Part shown: positions 1 through 7,113 of the stretch, one piece after another
How positions within the stretch are numbered: position 1 is the stretch's first letter
Layout: every line of letters begins with the position of its first letter
Origin: Flavobacteriales bacterium
GTDB taxonomy: Bacteria > Bacteroidota > Bacteroidia > Flavobacteriales > Weeksellaceae
Length of the DNA: 16,470 bases
NCBI GenBank assembly: GCA_900770875.1
Contig: CAAGLV010000110.1
Span: 1 to 16,470 of the forward strand
Direction of reading: 5' to 3'
The notes under the pieces: generated by a model
What the model saw: only the letters and a program-made list of their open reading frames with translations
The model's database searches: none
What the model was told of the DNA's origin: nothing
Translations under genes and position numbers: made by a program

Positions 1-66
1 GAAATTATTGCGTATTTCGAAAAAGCACAAGAAGTGATAAAAGATCAAAACATAGATAAAGAATAA
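1..66 (+). CDS. C-terminal end of an unidentified protein (partial, 5' end outside window)
   Basis: Frame 1 is open from the window edge to a TAA at 64-66 and encodes 21 residues ending in EVIKDQNIDKE. The tail is charged and probably helical, and carries no motif I recognise. The stop lies only 19 bp before the ATG of the 3-hydroxybutyryl-CoA dehydrogenase gene and no hairpin lies between them, so the two genes may be co-transcribed. The reading frame could be fortuitous because so little is visible, but the close same-strand spacing supports a real gene end. Confidence 0.6.
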   Translation, partial: EIIAYFEKAQEVIKDQNIDKE

Positions 67-85
67 AATTTAAAACACACAAAAA

Positions 86-976
86 ATGAAGAATATAACT
101 GTTATTGGAGCCGGAACAATGGGTAACGGAATTGCACATGTTTTTGCACAATCTGGTTTTAATGTAAGCTTAGTAGATGTATCACAAGATAGTTTAGATA
201 GAGGTTTAGCGACAATTGCTGCAAATTTAGATCGCATGTTAGCGAAAGAAAAAATTACGGCAGAAGATAAAGCATCAACTTTAGGAAATATTACAACATT
301 TGTTAATGTAGAAGAAGGAGCTAAAAATGCAGATTTAGTAGTAGAAGCAGCAACAGAAAATTTAGATTTAAAATTAAAAATCTTTCAACAGTTAGATGCA
401 GTTGCACCAGCTTCGGCTATTTTAGCAACGAATACTTCTTCTATCTCAATTACAAAAATTGCATCTGTAACTAATCGCCCCGAACAAGTAATCGGAATGC
501 ATTTTATGAATCCGGTTCCGATGATGAAATTGGTTGAGATTATTCGTGGATATTCAACTTCGGATGAAGTTACAGCGGCGATCATGGAAATGTCGAAACA
601 ATTAGATAAAATTCCAGTCGAAGTAAACGATTATCCAGGTTTTATTGCCAATCGAATTTTAATGCCAATGATCAACGAGGCAATTTATTCGTTATACGAA
701 GGCGTTGCTGGCGTAGAGGAAATAGACCAAGTAATGAAGTTAGGAATGGCACACCCAATGGGACCATTACAATTAGCCGATTTTATTGGTTTAGATGTTT
801 GCTTATCGATCTTAGAAGTACTTTATAACGGATTTAAAAATCCTAAATATGCGCCTTGTCCATTGTTAGTGAATATGGTAACGGCAGGTAAAAAGGGAGT
901 TAAATCGGGTGAAGGTTTTTATGATTATTCTGAATCTAAAAAAGCAGAAAAGTTAGCAAAACAGTTTACAAAATAA
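86..976 (+). CDS. 3-hydroxybutyryl-CoA dehydrogenase (3-hydroxyacyl-CoA dehydrogenase family)
   Basis: A 296-residue cytosolic enzyme, the usual length for single-domain-pair 3-hydroxyacyl-CoA dehydrogenases of the Hbd/PaaH/FadB2 type. It is expected to interconvert 3-hydroxyacyl-CoA and acetoacyl-CoA with NAD(P)H in fatty-acid or butanoate metabolism. The N-terminal Rossmann fold shows the dinucleotide motif GAGTMG at residues 8-13 with an acidic residue (D31) ending the second strand. The substrate-side motifs NTSS (116-119) and HFMNP (139-143) are present; H139 and E151 are the likely catalytic His-Glu pair. The C-terminal half carries the helical dimerisation domain with the GFIANRIL and HPMGPLQLADFIGLD signatures. 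The ATG at 86 places the glycine motif at the normal distance from the N terminus. The A-rich leader has no Shine-Dalgarno sequence, as is usual in Flavobacteriia. The exact substrate chain length cannot be read from sequence. Confidence 0.93.
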   Translation: MKNITVIGAGTMGNGIAHVFAQSGFNVSLVDVSQDSLDRGLATIAANLDRMLAKEKITAEDKASTLGNITTFVNVEEGAKNADLVVEAATENLDLKLKIFQQLDAVAPASAILATNTSSISITKIASVTNRPEQVIGMHFMNPVPMMKLVEIIRGYSTSDEVTAAIMEMSKQLDKIPVEVNDYPGFIANRILMPMINEAIYSLYEGVAGVEEIDQVMKLGMAHPMGPLQLADFIGLDVCLSILEVLYNGFKNPKYAPCPLLVNMVTAGKKGVKSGEGFYDYSESKKAEKLAKQFTK

Positions 977-1023
977 AAAAACATTAAAAAAACTTATGAA
1001 GTAAATAATATTTCCTCTTATAT

Positions 1024-1052
1024 TTAACACTAATTAACAAATTAACACTAAT
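1024..1052 (+). repeat. 11-bp direct repeat in the leader of the T9SS cargo gene
   Basis: TTAACACTAAT occurs perfectly at 1024-1034 and 1042-1052, an 18-bp period, within the 81-bp spacer between the dehydrogenase stop and the ATG at 1058. A shorter related piece (ATAACAC) follows directly before the start codon. Just upstream, TATATTTA at 1019-1026 differs by one base from the flavobacterial -7 element TAnnTTTG, so transcription might begin inside or just before this leader. The role is unknown: it may be an unstructured A/U-rich initiation region or a protein-binding site. Confidence 0.5.
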
Positions 1053-1057
1053 AACAC

Positions 1058-4015
1058 ATGAGAAAAACGCTAATTGCATTGGCTACGCTATGCAGTTTTA
1101 GTGGGGTTTCGTTTGCGCAAGATAGACCTGTTGTGAACCTTGTTTGTTCCAACGATGCTTTTAGTGCAGGAGCTCCTACGTCTACAGAATATGATGTTGG
1201 CTCTACTTGTCAACCGACCGCTTATTCAAATCGTATTGTATTTTATTTAGTAAAAATTAAATCGGGAACAACGTTTACATTTGAGGTACAATCGGATGAC
1301 CGTGGAGATTACGACTTTTTATCGTGGAAAAATCCACCATTACCAGATATCGCAAACGTTACAGTTCAAGACATTAATAATTTACCATTAGCCGATCGTG
1401 GAAACCGAAATGCGGGTGGTAATAATGGTCGTATTGGTTTACGATTAAATGCGCCAACGTTATGTCAGGGTGTTGCAGGTGATGGTTTCGAGCGTCATTA
1501 TGATGTACAACCTGGCGATGTCATTTTAATTGGTATCGACCGTTGGAGCTCGACAGGAGGATTTGGTATCTCGTTTGGTGGTGATGCTAACTTAGACTGT
1601 TCGATTACAGTTCCTGGAGAAAATTATTTTGCTTGTGATACAGGTGATGGTACTGCTTCTTGGAATTTAAGAGAAATCGGAGATCCTTTAATTGCAGAAG
1701 ATGATGCTTTATACTATCGTATTTATACAGATCAAACAGAAGCAGAAGCAGGATCTAACATTAGTATTGTAGATTATAGCGTTCCTTATACAGTTAATGG
1801 TGCTAATAATCCAAATCCATTATATTTTAGAGTAGAAAACTTTATTACTCAAGAAGCGCGTGTAATTCGTATGAACTTAAATGTGGTAGATCCACCAAGT
1901 TTCAACGATTTAGATATTTCTTTTTGTGATACTGATTTAGCAGGTACAGGTTCAGAACCAATTAACTTAGTTAACATCTACAACTCGTTAATCGATGGTA
2001 GAACTGGATACGAAGCGGTTTATTATCCAACAAGAGAAGACGCCGAAGCCGAAACAAATGCAATTGCAAATCCAACTTCGCATATCGTTTCAAATGCTTC
2101 AAAAGTATATATCCGTATTAAAAACGAGTATAACTGTTATACAGTTGTAGAAGTTTCGTTTAATAACAACACTAACTCTGTTAACAATGCAACATTAGAA
2201 TATTGCGACTCGTTAACAGATGGTTTAGGAGTAGAAACAGTTAACTTAACAAATGCCGAATCTCAGATTTTAGGAGATTTACGCAACGTTACAGTTAAAT
2301 ATTATTTAACAAGACAAGATGCCGAAGCCGGAACAAATGCAATCGCAAATCCGTATGCTTTCTTAACGCCATTTAATACAACAGTTTATGCGTCTATTAT
2401 GAATTTAGGAGGTTGTACTTCTATTGCAGAAATAGACATTCGTATGACAGATATTGACGGTGTTTCTAATGCAGTTTTAGAAATTTGTGATTCGTTTACA
2501 GATGGTTTAGGTGTAGAAACGGTTGATTTAACAGCTGCAGCGCCACAATTAACAGGCGAATTAGTTGGTGCAACATTAAAATATTATGCAACAGAAGCAG
2601 ATGCTTTAGCTAATATTAACGAAATTACAAATCCAACAGCTTACCGTTTAACAATTGGTAACGATGTTTTTGTACGTGTAATTAATGCACAAGAATGTTC
2701 TACAGTTGCACGCATTTCTTTCCAATTAAGAGAATTATCTGGTGTTGCAGAACCTGTAATTACATATTGCGATTCGTTAGCAGATGGATTAGGAGTAGAG
2801 CAAATCGATTTAACAACGGTAGAAGCTCAGATCTTACAAAACTATCCAGGCGCAACATTTATTTATTACGCTTCTCAACAAGATGCCGAATCTAATGTAA
2901 ATGCAATTGCAAATCCAGCAACTTACAATTACGTAGATAACTCAATAGTTTACGTTCGTGTGGTAGATCCACAAGGATGTTCGTCGATAATTCAAATTCA
3001 ATTCCAAAAATCCGAATTAACAGGAGCGCAAGATGCTACAATTACATTTTGTGACACACCAGAAGATGGATTAGGAACAGAAATTATCGATTTAACTGTT
3101 GCTCAATCTCAGCTTCATGGTACAGTTGCAAATGCAACATACATTTATTATCCAACAGCTACAGATGCCGATAATAATACAAATCCAATTACAAATCCAA
3201 CAGCTTATAATTTAACAATCGGAGAGCAAGTATTTGTACGTGTAATTGATGCAAACGGATGTTCATCAATCCAAACAATTACGTTCCAATTAACAGAATT
3301 AGAAGTTTCGTTAGGAAATACATTTACAATTTGTGATGGAAATGTGCCAATTCGTGCAACAACAAATATCGAAGGCGAAACTTTTACATATAAATGGTTC
3401 TTTAATGGAGAGCAAGTTGTAGGAGCTGCATCAGACGTATTTAATGTTACAGTTCCTGGTGTTTATGGAGTAGAAGTTATTTCTTCGTCTGGATGTAGAG
3501 GAACAAAAGAAATCGAAATTGCAGAAGGTATCGGAGCTACAATTACAGAGTTAAATATAGAAGATCGTACAGTTACAGTAATTGCTACATCAGACGCTAT
3601 GCCATTACAATATAGCTTAGATGGAGAAAACTGGCAAGATTCAAATGTATTTACAAACGTAGTTGGTGGTAAATATGTAGTTTATGTAAGAAACGCATCT
3701 GGATGTATTACATCTCGCGAGTTTGCAATCTTTAATATTCCTACAATGTTTACACCGAATGGAGATGGAATTAACGATACATGGATAATTCCTGGTATCG
3801 AATCATATCCAGGTTCTTCTGTAGAAATTTACGATCGTGCAGGGCGTTTATTAGTTGATAAACGAATCGAATCTAACGTGATTTGGGATGGTTTTTACGG
3901 TAATAGTAAAAAAGCAGCATCTACAGATTATTGGTATGTTATTAAATTAACAGATGGACGAAAGTTTACTGGTAGTGTAACAGTTAAGAGTAGAGGTCCA
4001 AAAGATATAGAATAA
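1058..4015 (+). CDS. Large secreted repeat protein with T9SS type B sorting domain (gliding-motility-associated C-terminal domain)
   Basis: A 985-residue predicted surface or secreted adhesin-like protein. A Sec signal peptide (cleavage near SFA-Q, about residue 20) is followed by an N-terminal domain of about 170 residues containing cysteines. A series of tandem modules of about 94 residues follows, whose leading cysteines fall at 193, 290, 383, 477, 571, 665 and 759. Each module shows a CDS/CDT-xxDGLG start, a central YYxTxxDA stretch, an NxIxNPxxY turn and a second Gly-Cys pair. An Ig/PKD-like stretch (about 756-885) leads to the C-terminal domain (about 890-980), which begins FTPNGDGINDTW and ends with a YVIKLTDGRKFTGSVTVK strand. 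That is the CHU_C/TIGR04131 type B signal, which directs export through the type IX secretion system. The PorP/SprF and OmpA genes lie 42 and 26 bp apart downstream, the normal neighbourhood of type B cargo. The ligand is unknown. Confidence 0.9.
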   Translation: MRKTLIALATLCSFSGVSFAQDRPVVNLVCSNDAFSAGAPTSTEYDVGSTCQPTAYSNRIVFYLVKIKSGTTFTFEVQSDDRGDYDFLSWKNPPLPDIANVTVQDINNLPLADRGNRNAGGNNGRIGLRLNAPTLCQGVAGDGFERHYDVQPGDVILIGIDRWSSTGGFGISFGGDANLDCSITVPGENYFACDTGDGTASWNLREIGDPLIAEDDALYYRIYTDQTEAEAGSNISIVDYSVPYTVNGANNPNPLYFRVENFITQEARVIRMNLNVVDPPSFNDLDISFCDTDLAGTGSEPINLVNIYNSLIDGRTGYEAVYYPTREDAEAETNAIANPTSHIVSNASKVYIRIKNEYNCYTVVEVSFNNNTNSVNNATLEYCDSLTDGLGVETVNLTNAESQILGDLRNVTVKYYLTRQDAEAGTNAIANPYAFLTPFNTTVYASIMNLGGCTSIAEIDIRMTDIDGVSNAVLEICDSFTDGLGVETVDLTAAAPQLTGELVGATLKYYATEADALANINEITNPTAYRLTIGNDVFVRVINAQECSTVARISFQLRELSGVAEPVITYCDSLADGLGVEQIDLTTVEAQILQNYPGATFIYYASQQDAESNVNAIANPATYNYVDNSIVYVRVVDPQGCSSIIQIQFQKSELTGAQDATITFCDTPEDGLGTEIIDLTVAQSQLHGTVANATYIYYPTATDADNNTNPITNPTAYNLTIGEQVFVRVIDANGCSSIQTITFQLTELEVSLGNTFTICDGNVPIRATTNIEGETFTYKWFFNGEQVVGAASDVFNVTVPGVYGVEVISSSGCRGTKEIEIAEGIGATITELNIEDRTVTVIATSDAMPLQYSLDGENWQDSNVFTNVVGGKYVVYVRNASGCITSREFAIFNIPTMFTPNGDGINDTWIIPGIESYPGSSVEIYDRAGRLLVDKRIESNVIWDGFYGNSKKAASTDYWYVIKLTDGRKFTGSVTVKSRGPKDIE
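1916..3322 (+). repeat. Five tandem 94-residue (about 282-bp) coding repeats
   Basis: The leading cysteine codons lie at 1925, 2204, 2486, 2768 and 3050, with the next related module at 3332. The spacings are 279, 282, 282, 282 and 282 bp. A more diverged module precedes the array (cysteine codon at 1634, spacing 291 bp). Similarity is visible in DNA as well as protein: units 1 and 2 share a 35-bp stretch with three differences near 2040 and 2320, and units 3 and 5 share identical runs near 2630 and 3190. The repeats are diverged enough not to be simple recent copies. Confidence 0.85.
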
Positions 4016-4057
4016 CTCTTGATTTAATTATTCATTAATCCAATTTTTCTAAAAATC

Positions 4058-4999
4058 ATGAAGAAGATTAAACACGTACTATCAGTACTTACAATATTTA
4101 TAGCTTCGGCTGCCTTTGGGCAGTCAAGCTTACCATTTGACGAGCAGTATTTCACAGTAGATAAATTTTTAATCAATCCAGCTTTTGCCGGAAACACAGA
4201 CGATATTGCCTTTAAATTATCGCACCGTAGTCAGTGGAATAAATTACCAAAATCGCCTCAAACATCTATCGCAAGTATCCACGGAATTGTTGTAGATCGT
4301 TTAGCGATTGGAGCTTATTTTTTACAAGATCAAAACGGAAACACAAAAACAAGTTCGTTTAACTTAGCAGCAGCTTATCACATTCCGATTGGAGATTTCG
4401 AAAACCGTCAAGACGGACAATTCTCTTTCGGATCATCGTTAAGCTTTGCAGGTATTCGTTACAACGGAGTTCCGTTAGATTTAAACGATCCATTGTACAT
4501 CGATCAACAAGCTATTTACGTACCATACTTAAATTTAGGAGCATCGGTACAATATAAAGGTTGGACGTTAGCTGCATCGGTTTTAGATATTCCGTTAAGT
4601 TACAATGCACCAATAGTTAATGGATTAGAGCCTAGTCCAGTTAACTATTACGGATTATTAGGTAAAAGATTCGATGTAGCACCAAAATTCGAGTTAGAGC
4701 CAATGGTTGCTTATCGTATTAACGAGGAAAGCGAAAGCCGAATAGATGCCAACTTAAAAGCAAAATTCATTATGGATGATAATGCAGTTTGGGTTGGAGC
4801 AAATTATCGTACGGATTTTTGGGGCGATAAACAAAATGCATCGGCAATTTCTCCTGCAGTTGGTGGCGAAATCGGAAGATTCAATTTCAGCGCATCTTAC
4901 AATATCGGATTAACAGATATAGCAAAAGAAGGACACAACGGTTTTTCTGTAAGTGTTGGATATAATATTGAAAATTTCTTTAAACCAAATCATCAATAA
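4058..4999 (+). CDS. PorP/SprF family type IX secretion system outer-membrane protein
   Basis: A 313-residue protein of typical length for the PorP/SprF family (TIGR03519). It has a signal peptide (MKKIKHVLSVLTIFIASAAFG-Q region, cleavage near residue 21). The family hallmarks follow: the early FLINPAFAGN stretch, the HRSQWNKLPKSPQT segment and the alternating aromatic/glycine strands of an outer-membrane beta-barrel, ending in a strand with YNIENF. Family members work with the T9SS; in Flavobacterium johnsoniae SprF is needed for secretion of the adjacent large adhesin SprB, and similar proteins are paired with type B cargo. By analogy this protein probably serves the product of 1058-4015, either as a secretion partner or as its surface anchor (inference). 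The gene starts 42 bp after the cargo gene and 26 bp before the OmpA gene, with no terminator between, indicating an operon. Confidence 0.92.
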   Translation: MKKIKHVLSVLTIFIASAAFGQSSLPFDEQYFTVDKFLINPAFAGNTDDIAFKLSHRSQWNKLPKSPQTSIASIHGIVVDRLAIGAYFLQDQNGNTKTSSFNLAAAYHIPIGDFENRQDGQFSFGSSLSFAGIRYNGVPLDLNDPLYIDQQAIYVPYLNLGASVQYKGWTLAASVLDIPLSYNAPIVNGLEPSPVNYYGLLGKRFDVAPKFELEPMVAYRINEESESRIDANLKAKFIMDDNAVWVGANYRTDFWGDKQNASAISPAVGGEIGRFNFSASYNIGLTDIAKEGHNGFSVSVGYNIENFFKPNHQ

Positions 5000-5025
5000 T
5001 TAATTCAACTTGTAAAAAAGATTCA

Positions 5026-6420
5026 ATGAAAAAAATATTACTTACAGCAGTTGCATTGATTGGTTTAGTTGGAAATCAGGCAAAAGCTCAAAATTTAACA
5101 AAAAAATGGTATGTCTCTACAGGAGCACATGCTGTTAATCATAAAAGCGTGCGCGGGCTTTTCGATCAGTATTTTAAAACAGACAACTGGTCGTTTGTGC
5201 CACCACCATCGCAATTAACAATTTCTCGTACTTTAAATGGTTCTTTAGCTATTGATGTGCAAGCATCAATCGGAGAAGTTGATAACTTTAGATTAGATCA
5301 TAACGACGAGTTTATGTCGTTAGTTGGTGCAGGTTTACGTTACCGTTTTGCAAACGGATATATGTTAAATCAAGAATCTTGGTTCGATCCTTATATCCGC
5401 GCAGGTGCAAACTATTATCGTCATCAATATCGTGGATTACATTTCGATGGAGGTCAAGATGTAGACGGAGAAATTAAAGGAAACGGGAAAACAGCACAAA
5501 ATAACTTTTTTGCAGTGTCAGGAGGAGTTGGTATCAACTTTTGGATAACTCAAAAATTTGGGATTAATATCGAGTCGCAATATGTTTGGATTCCAGAAAT
5601 GAAATCAGATTATATCGATTTCTTCCAAGCAAAAGCAGGAGTAGCATTCAGATTCGGACAAAAAGTTTGTAAAGACCGCGATAAAGATGGTGTTTGCGAC
5701 GACGAAGATGCATGTCCAGATATCCCAGGAATCAAAACAGATGATCCAAGAACAAACGGATGTCCTGATAAAGACAAAGACGGAATCTTCGACTTTGAGG
5801 ATGCATGTCCAGATGTGCCAGGAATCAGAACTGATGATCCTAAAACAAACGGATGTCCTGATAAAGATGGAGACGGTGTATTCGACTTTGAAGATGCTTG
5901 TCCAGATGATCCAGGAATCAGAACTGACGATCCTAAAACAAATGGTTGTCCAGATACTGACGGAGATGGTGTATTTGATTTTGAAGATGCTTGTCCAACA
6001 GTTCCAGGAGTTAGAACAACAGATCCTAAAACAAATGGATGTCCAATTTCGATTCCAGAACCAGAGCAGCCAGTTGCACCAATCGTAATACCAGAATTTA
6101 GTAATGTATTATTCGAGTTTAACTCATCTACATTAACAACAGAAGGTATTGATGCATCTAAAGCAGCAGCAGCAATCATTAAAGAGAAAGGAGGAAGATA
6201 CTTTGTTGATGGATTTGCTGATAGCGATGGATCTGATGCTTACAACATTAAGTTATCTCGCCGCCGTGCAGAAGCTGTTCGTAAAGCGTTAATCGATCAA
6301 GGTATTAAACCAGATCAATTAGAAGTACGTGCATTTGGAGAACAATATCCTAAGTGTACAAACGAAACAGCCGAAGGTAGAGCATGTAACCGTCGTGTTG
6401 TAATTATTGAGAGATATTAA
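5026..6420 (+). CDS. OmpA family outer-membrane protein with thrombospondin type 3-like repeats
   Basis: A 464-residue protein in three parts. A signal peptide (MKKILLTAVALIGLVGNQAKA-Q, cleavage near residue 21) leads into an eight-strand-like beta-barrel (about 25-210) rich in aromatic and glycine alternation. Residues about 219-340 hold four 31-residue Asp-rich units (DxDxDGxxDxxDACP...TDDPxTNGCP) of the thrombospondin type 3/calcium-binding type, probably a rigid calcium-dependent periplasmic linker. Residues about 355-464 form an OmpA/MotB peptidoglycan-binding domain starting VLFEFNSSTL. It carries GFADSDGSDAYNIKLSRRRAEAV and ends with GRACNRRVVI, including the conserved Asp and Arg that bind diaminopimelate. 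The gene closes the cargo-PorP/SprF-OmpA cluster and ends at a strong terminator. Periplasmic OmpA-like proteins anchor T9SS parts to peptidoglycan (PorE in Porphyromonas), so a comparable anchoring role is plausible but inferred. Confidence 0.92.
   Translation: MKKILLTAVALIGLVGNQAKAQNLTKKWYVSTGAHAVNHKSVRGLFDQYFKTDNWSFVPPPSQLTISRTLNGSLAIDVQASIGEVDNFRLDHNDEFMSLVGAGLRYRFANGYMLNQESWFDPYIRAGANYYRHQYRGLHFDGGQDVDGEIKGNGKTAQNNFFAVSGGVGINFWITQKFGINIESQYVWIPEMKSDYIDFFQAKAGVAFRFGQKVCKDRDKDGVCDDEDACPDIPGIKTDDPRTNGCPDKDKDGIFDFEDACPDVPGIRTDDPKTNGCPDKDGDGVFDFEDACPDDPGIRTDDPKTNGCPDTDGDGVFDFEDACPTVPGVRTTDPKTNGCPISIPEPEQPVAPIVIPEFSNVLFEFNSSTLTTEGIDASKAAAAIIKEKGGRYFVDGFADSDGSDAYNIKLSRRRAEAVRKALIDQGIKPDQLEVRAFGEQYPKCTNETAEGRACNRRVVIIERY
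5680..6045 (+). repeat. Four 93-bp tandem repeats encoding TSP3-like calcium-binding units
   Basis: The ACP cysteine codons lie at 5713, 5806, 5899 and 5992, exactly 93 bp apart. Units 2 and 3 are nearly identical in DNA. The units encode acidic DxDxDG loops of the thrombospondin type 3 kind plus a paired NGCP cysteine. Biased codon use leaves other frames open across the array on both strands, and these are shadows rather than genes. Such an array could change copy number by slippage. Confidence 0.88.
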
Positions 6421-6441
6421 TTCTTAAAATAATAGAAATTA

Positions 6442-6473
6442 AAAAAGGTCGTCTAGTAATAGACGACCTTTTT
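6442..6473. terminator. Bidirectional Rho-independent terminator between the OmpA gene and tpx
   Basis: A perfect 14-bp inverted repeat: arm AAAAAGGTCGTCTA at 6442-6455, loop GTAA, arm TAGACGACCTTTTT at 6460-6473. A further T run follows on the plus strand (6475-6481). A-tract and T-tract flank the GC core on both sides, so it can end the plus-strand surface-gene operon (stop at 6420) and the convergent tpx transcript (stop at 6495). Confidence 0.92.
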
Positions 6474-6494
6474 GTTTTTTTATAAAAAATAAAA

Positions 6495-6998
6495 TTATCC
6501 TTTAATTGCTTTTACAGCTCCTTCGTAAGATGGTTCTTGTGCAATTTCTGGGACTTGTTCTGTGTAAATAACTTCGCCTGCTGGGTTAATTACAACAACT
6601 GCACGGCTTAGTAAACCAGCTAACGGACCTTCGATCATTTTAACACCGTAAGCATTTACAAAATCGTCTGTTTTAAAATCAGATAATGTAATTACATCGT
6701 TTAAACCTTCTGCACCACAAAAGCGGCTTAATGCAAATGGTAAATCTTTAGAGATGCATAAAACTACAGTATTTTCTAACTGAGAAAGTTCTTGATTAAA
6801 TGTGCGAACAGATTGTGCACAAATCCCTGTATCTACGCTAGGAAAAATATTTAAAACAACATGTTTTCCAACAAAATCTGCTAACGATTTAGTGCTTAAG
6901 TCTGCAGCAGTTAAAGCAAAGTTTGGAGCTTTTTCTCCAACAGTTGGTAAATTTCCATTGGTATGAATTGGATTACCTTTAAATGTAATTTGTGCCAT
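6495..6998 (-). CDS. tpx: Thiol peroxidase Tpx (atypical 2-Cys peroxiredoxin)
   Basis: A 167-residue protein of the usual Tpx length that reduces hydrogen peroxide and alkyl hydroperoxides, recycled by thioredoxin. The peroxidatic cysteine is C60 in the motif SVDTGICAQSVRTF, with the conserved T57 and R65-region residues. The resolving cysteine is C94 in LSRFCGAEG, matching the C61/C95 spacing of E. coli Tpx, so an intramolecular disulfide is expected. The preceding SKDLPFA stretch and the N-terminal VGEKAPNF strand are also typical. One small departure is Gly at 58, where many homologues have Pro (TPVC). It has no signal peptide, so it should be cytosolic. It is transcribed toward the OmpA gene and shares the terminator at 6442-6473; its promoter should lie in the 115-bp divergent spacer before the aminotransferase gene, where TAAATTTA on the minus strand is a weak -7 candidate. 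Confidence 0.95.
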   Translation of the reverse strand: MAQITFKGNPIHTNGNLPTVGEKAPNFALTAADLSTKSLADFVGKHVVLNIFPSVDTGICAQSVRTFNQELSQLENTVVLCISKDLPFALSRFCGAEGLNDVITLSDFKTDDFVNAYGVKMIEGPLAGLLSRAVVVINPAGEVIYTEQVPEIAQEPSYEGAVKAIKG

Positions 6999-7061
6999 AA
7001 TTATAATTCTTTAGATGTTTTAAAACACGTTAAATTTAATCAATTTTTGATGAGAATAAAT

Positions 7062-7069
7062 TATCTTCG
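7062..7069 (+). promoter_or_regulatory. Possible -7 promoter element for the aminotransferase gene
   Basis: TATCTTCG differs from the Bacteroidota -7 consensus TAnnTTTG at one position and lies 44 bp before the ATG at 7114. The expected TTTG -33 element is not found 19-21 bp upstream; the nearest, at 7046-7049, is only 12 bp away. This is therefore a weak call. Confidence 0.3.
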
Positions 7070-7113
7070 CAATAACATTAAAAAAATATACAAACAAATA
7101 ATACAAAAATATT

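Noticed and set aside
2695..2895. A 66-codon plus-strand open frame inside the T9SS cargo gene
   Set aside because: Out-of-frame shadow in the tandem-repeat region with an Arg/Cys/Ile-rich, implausible translation.
5610..6179. A long minus-strand open frame of 189 codons and a plus-strand open frame (5687-6088) across the OmpA gene
   Set aside because: Both fall on the 93-bp repeat array, whose periodic biased codons keep other frames open. Their translations are low-complexity repeats without leader or family features, and the OmpA frame is certain.
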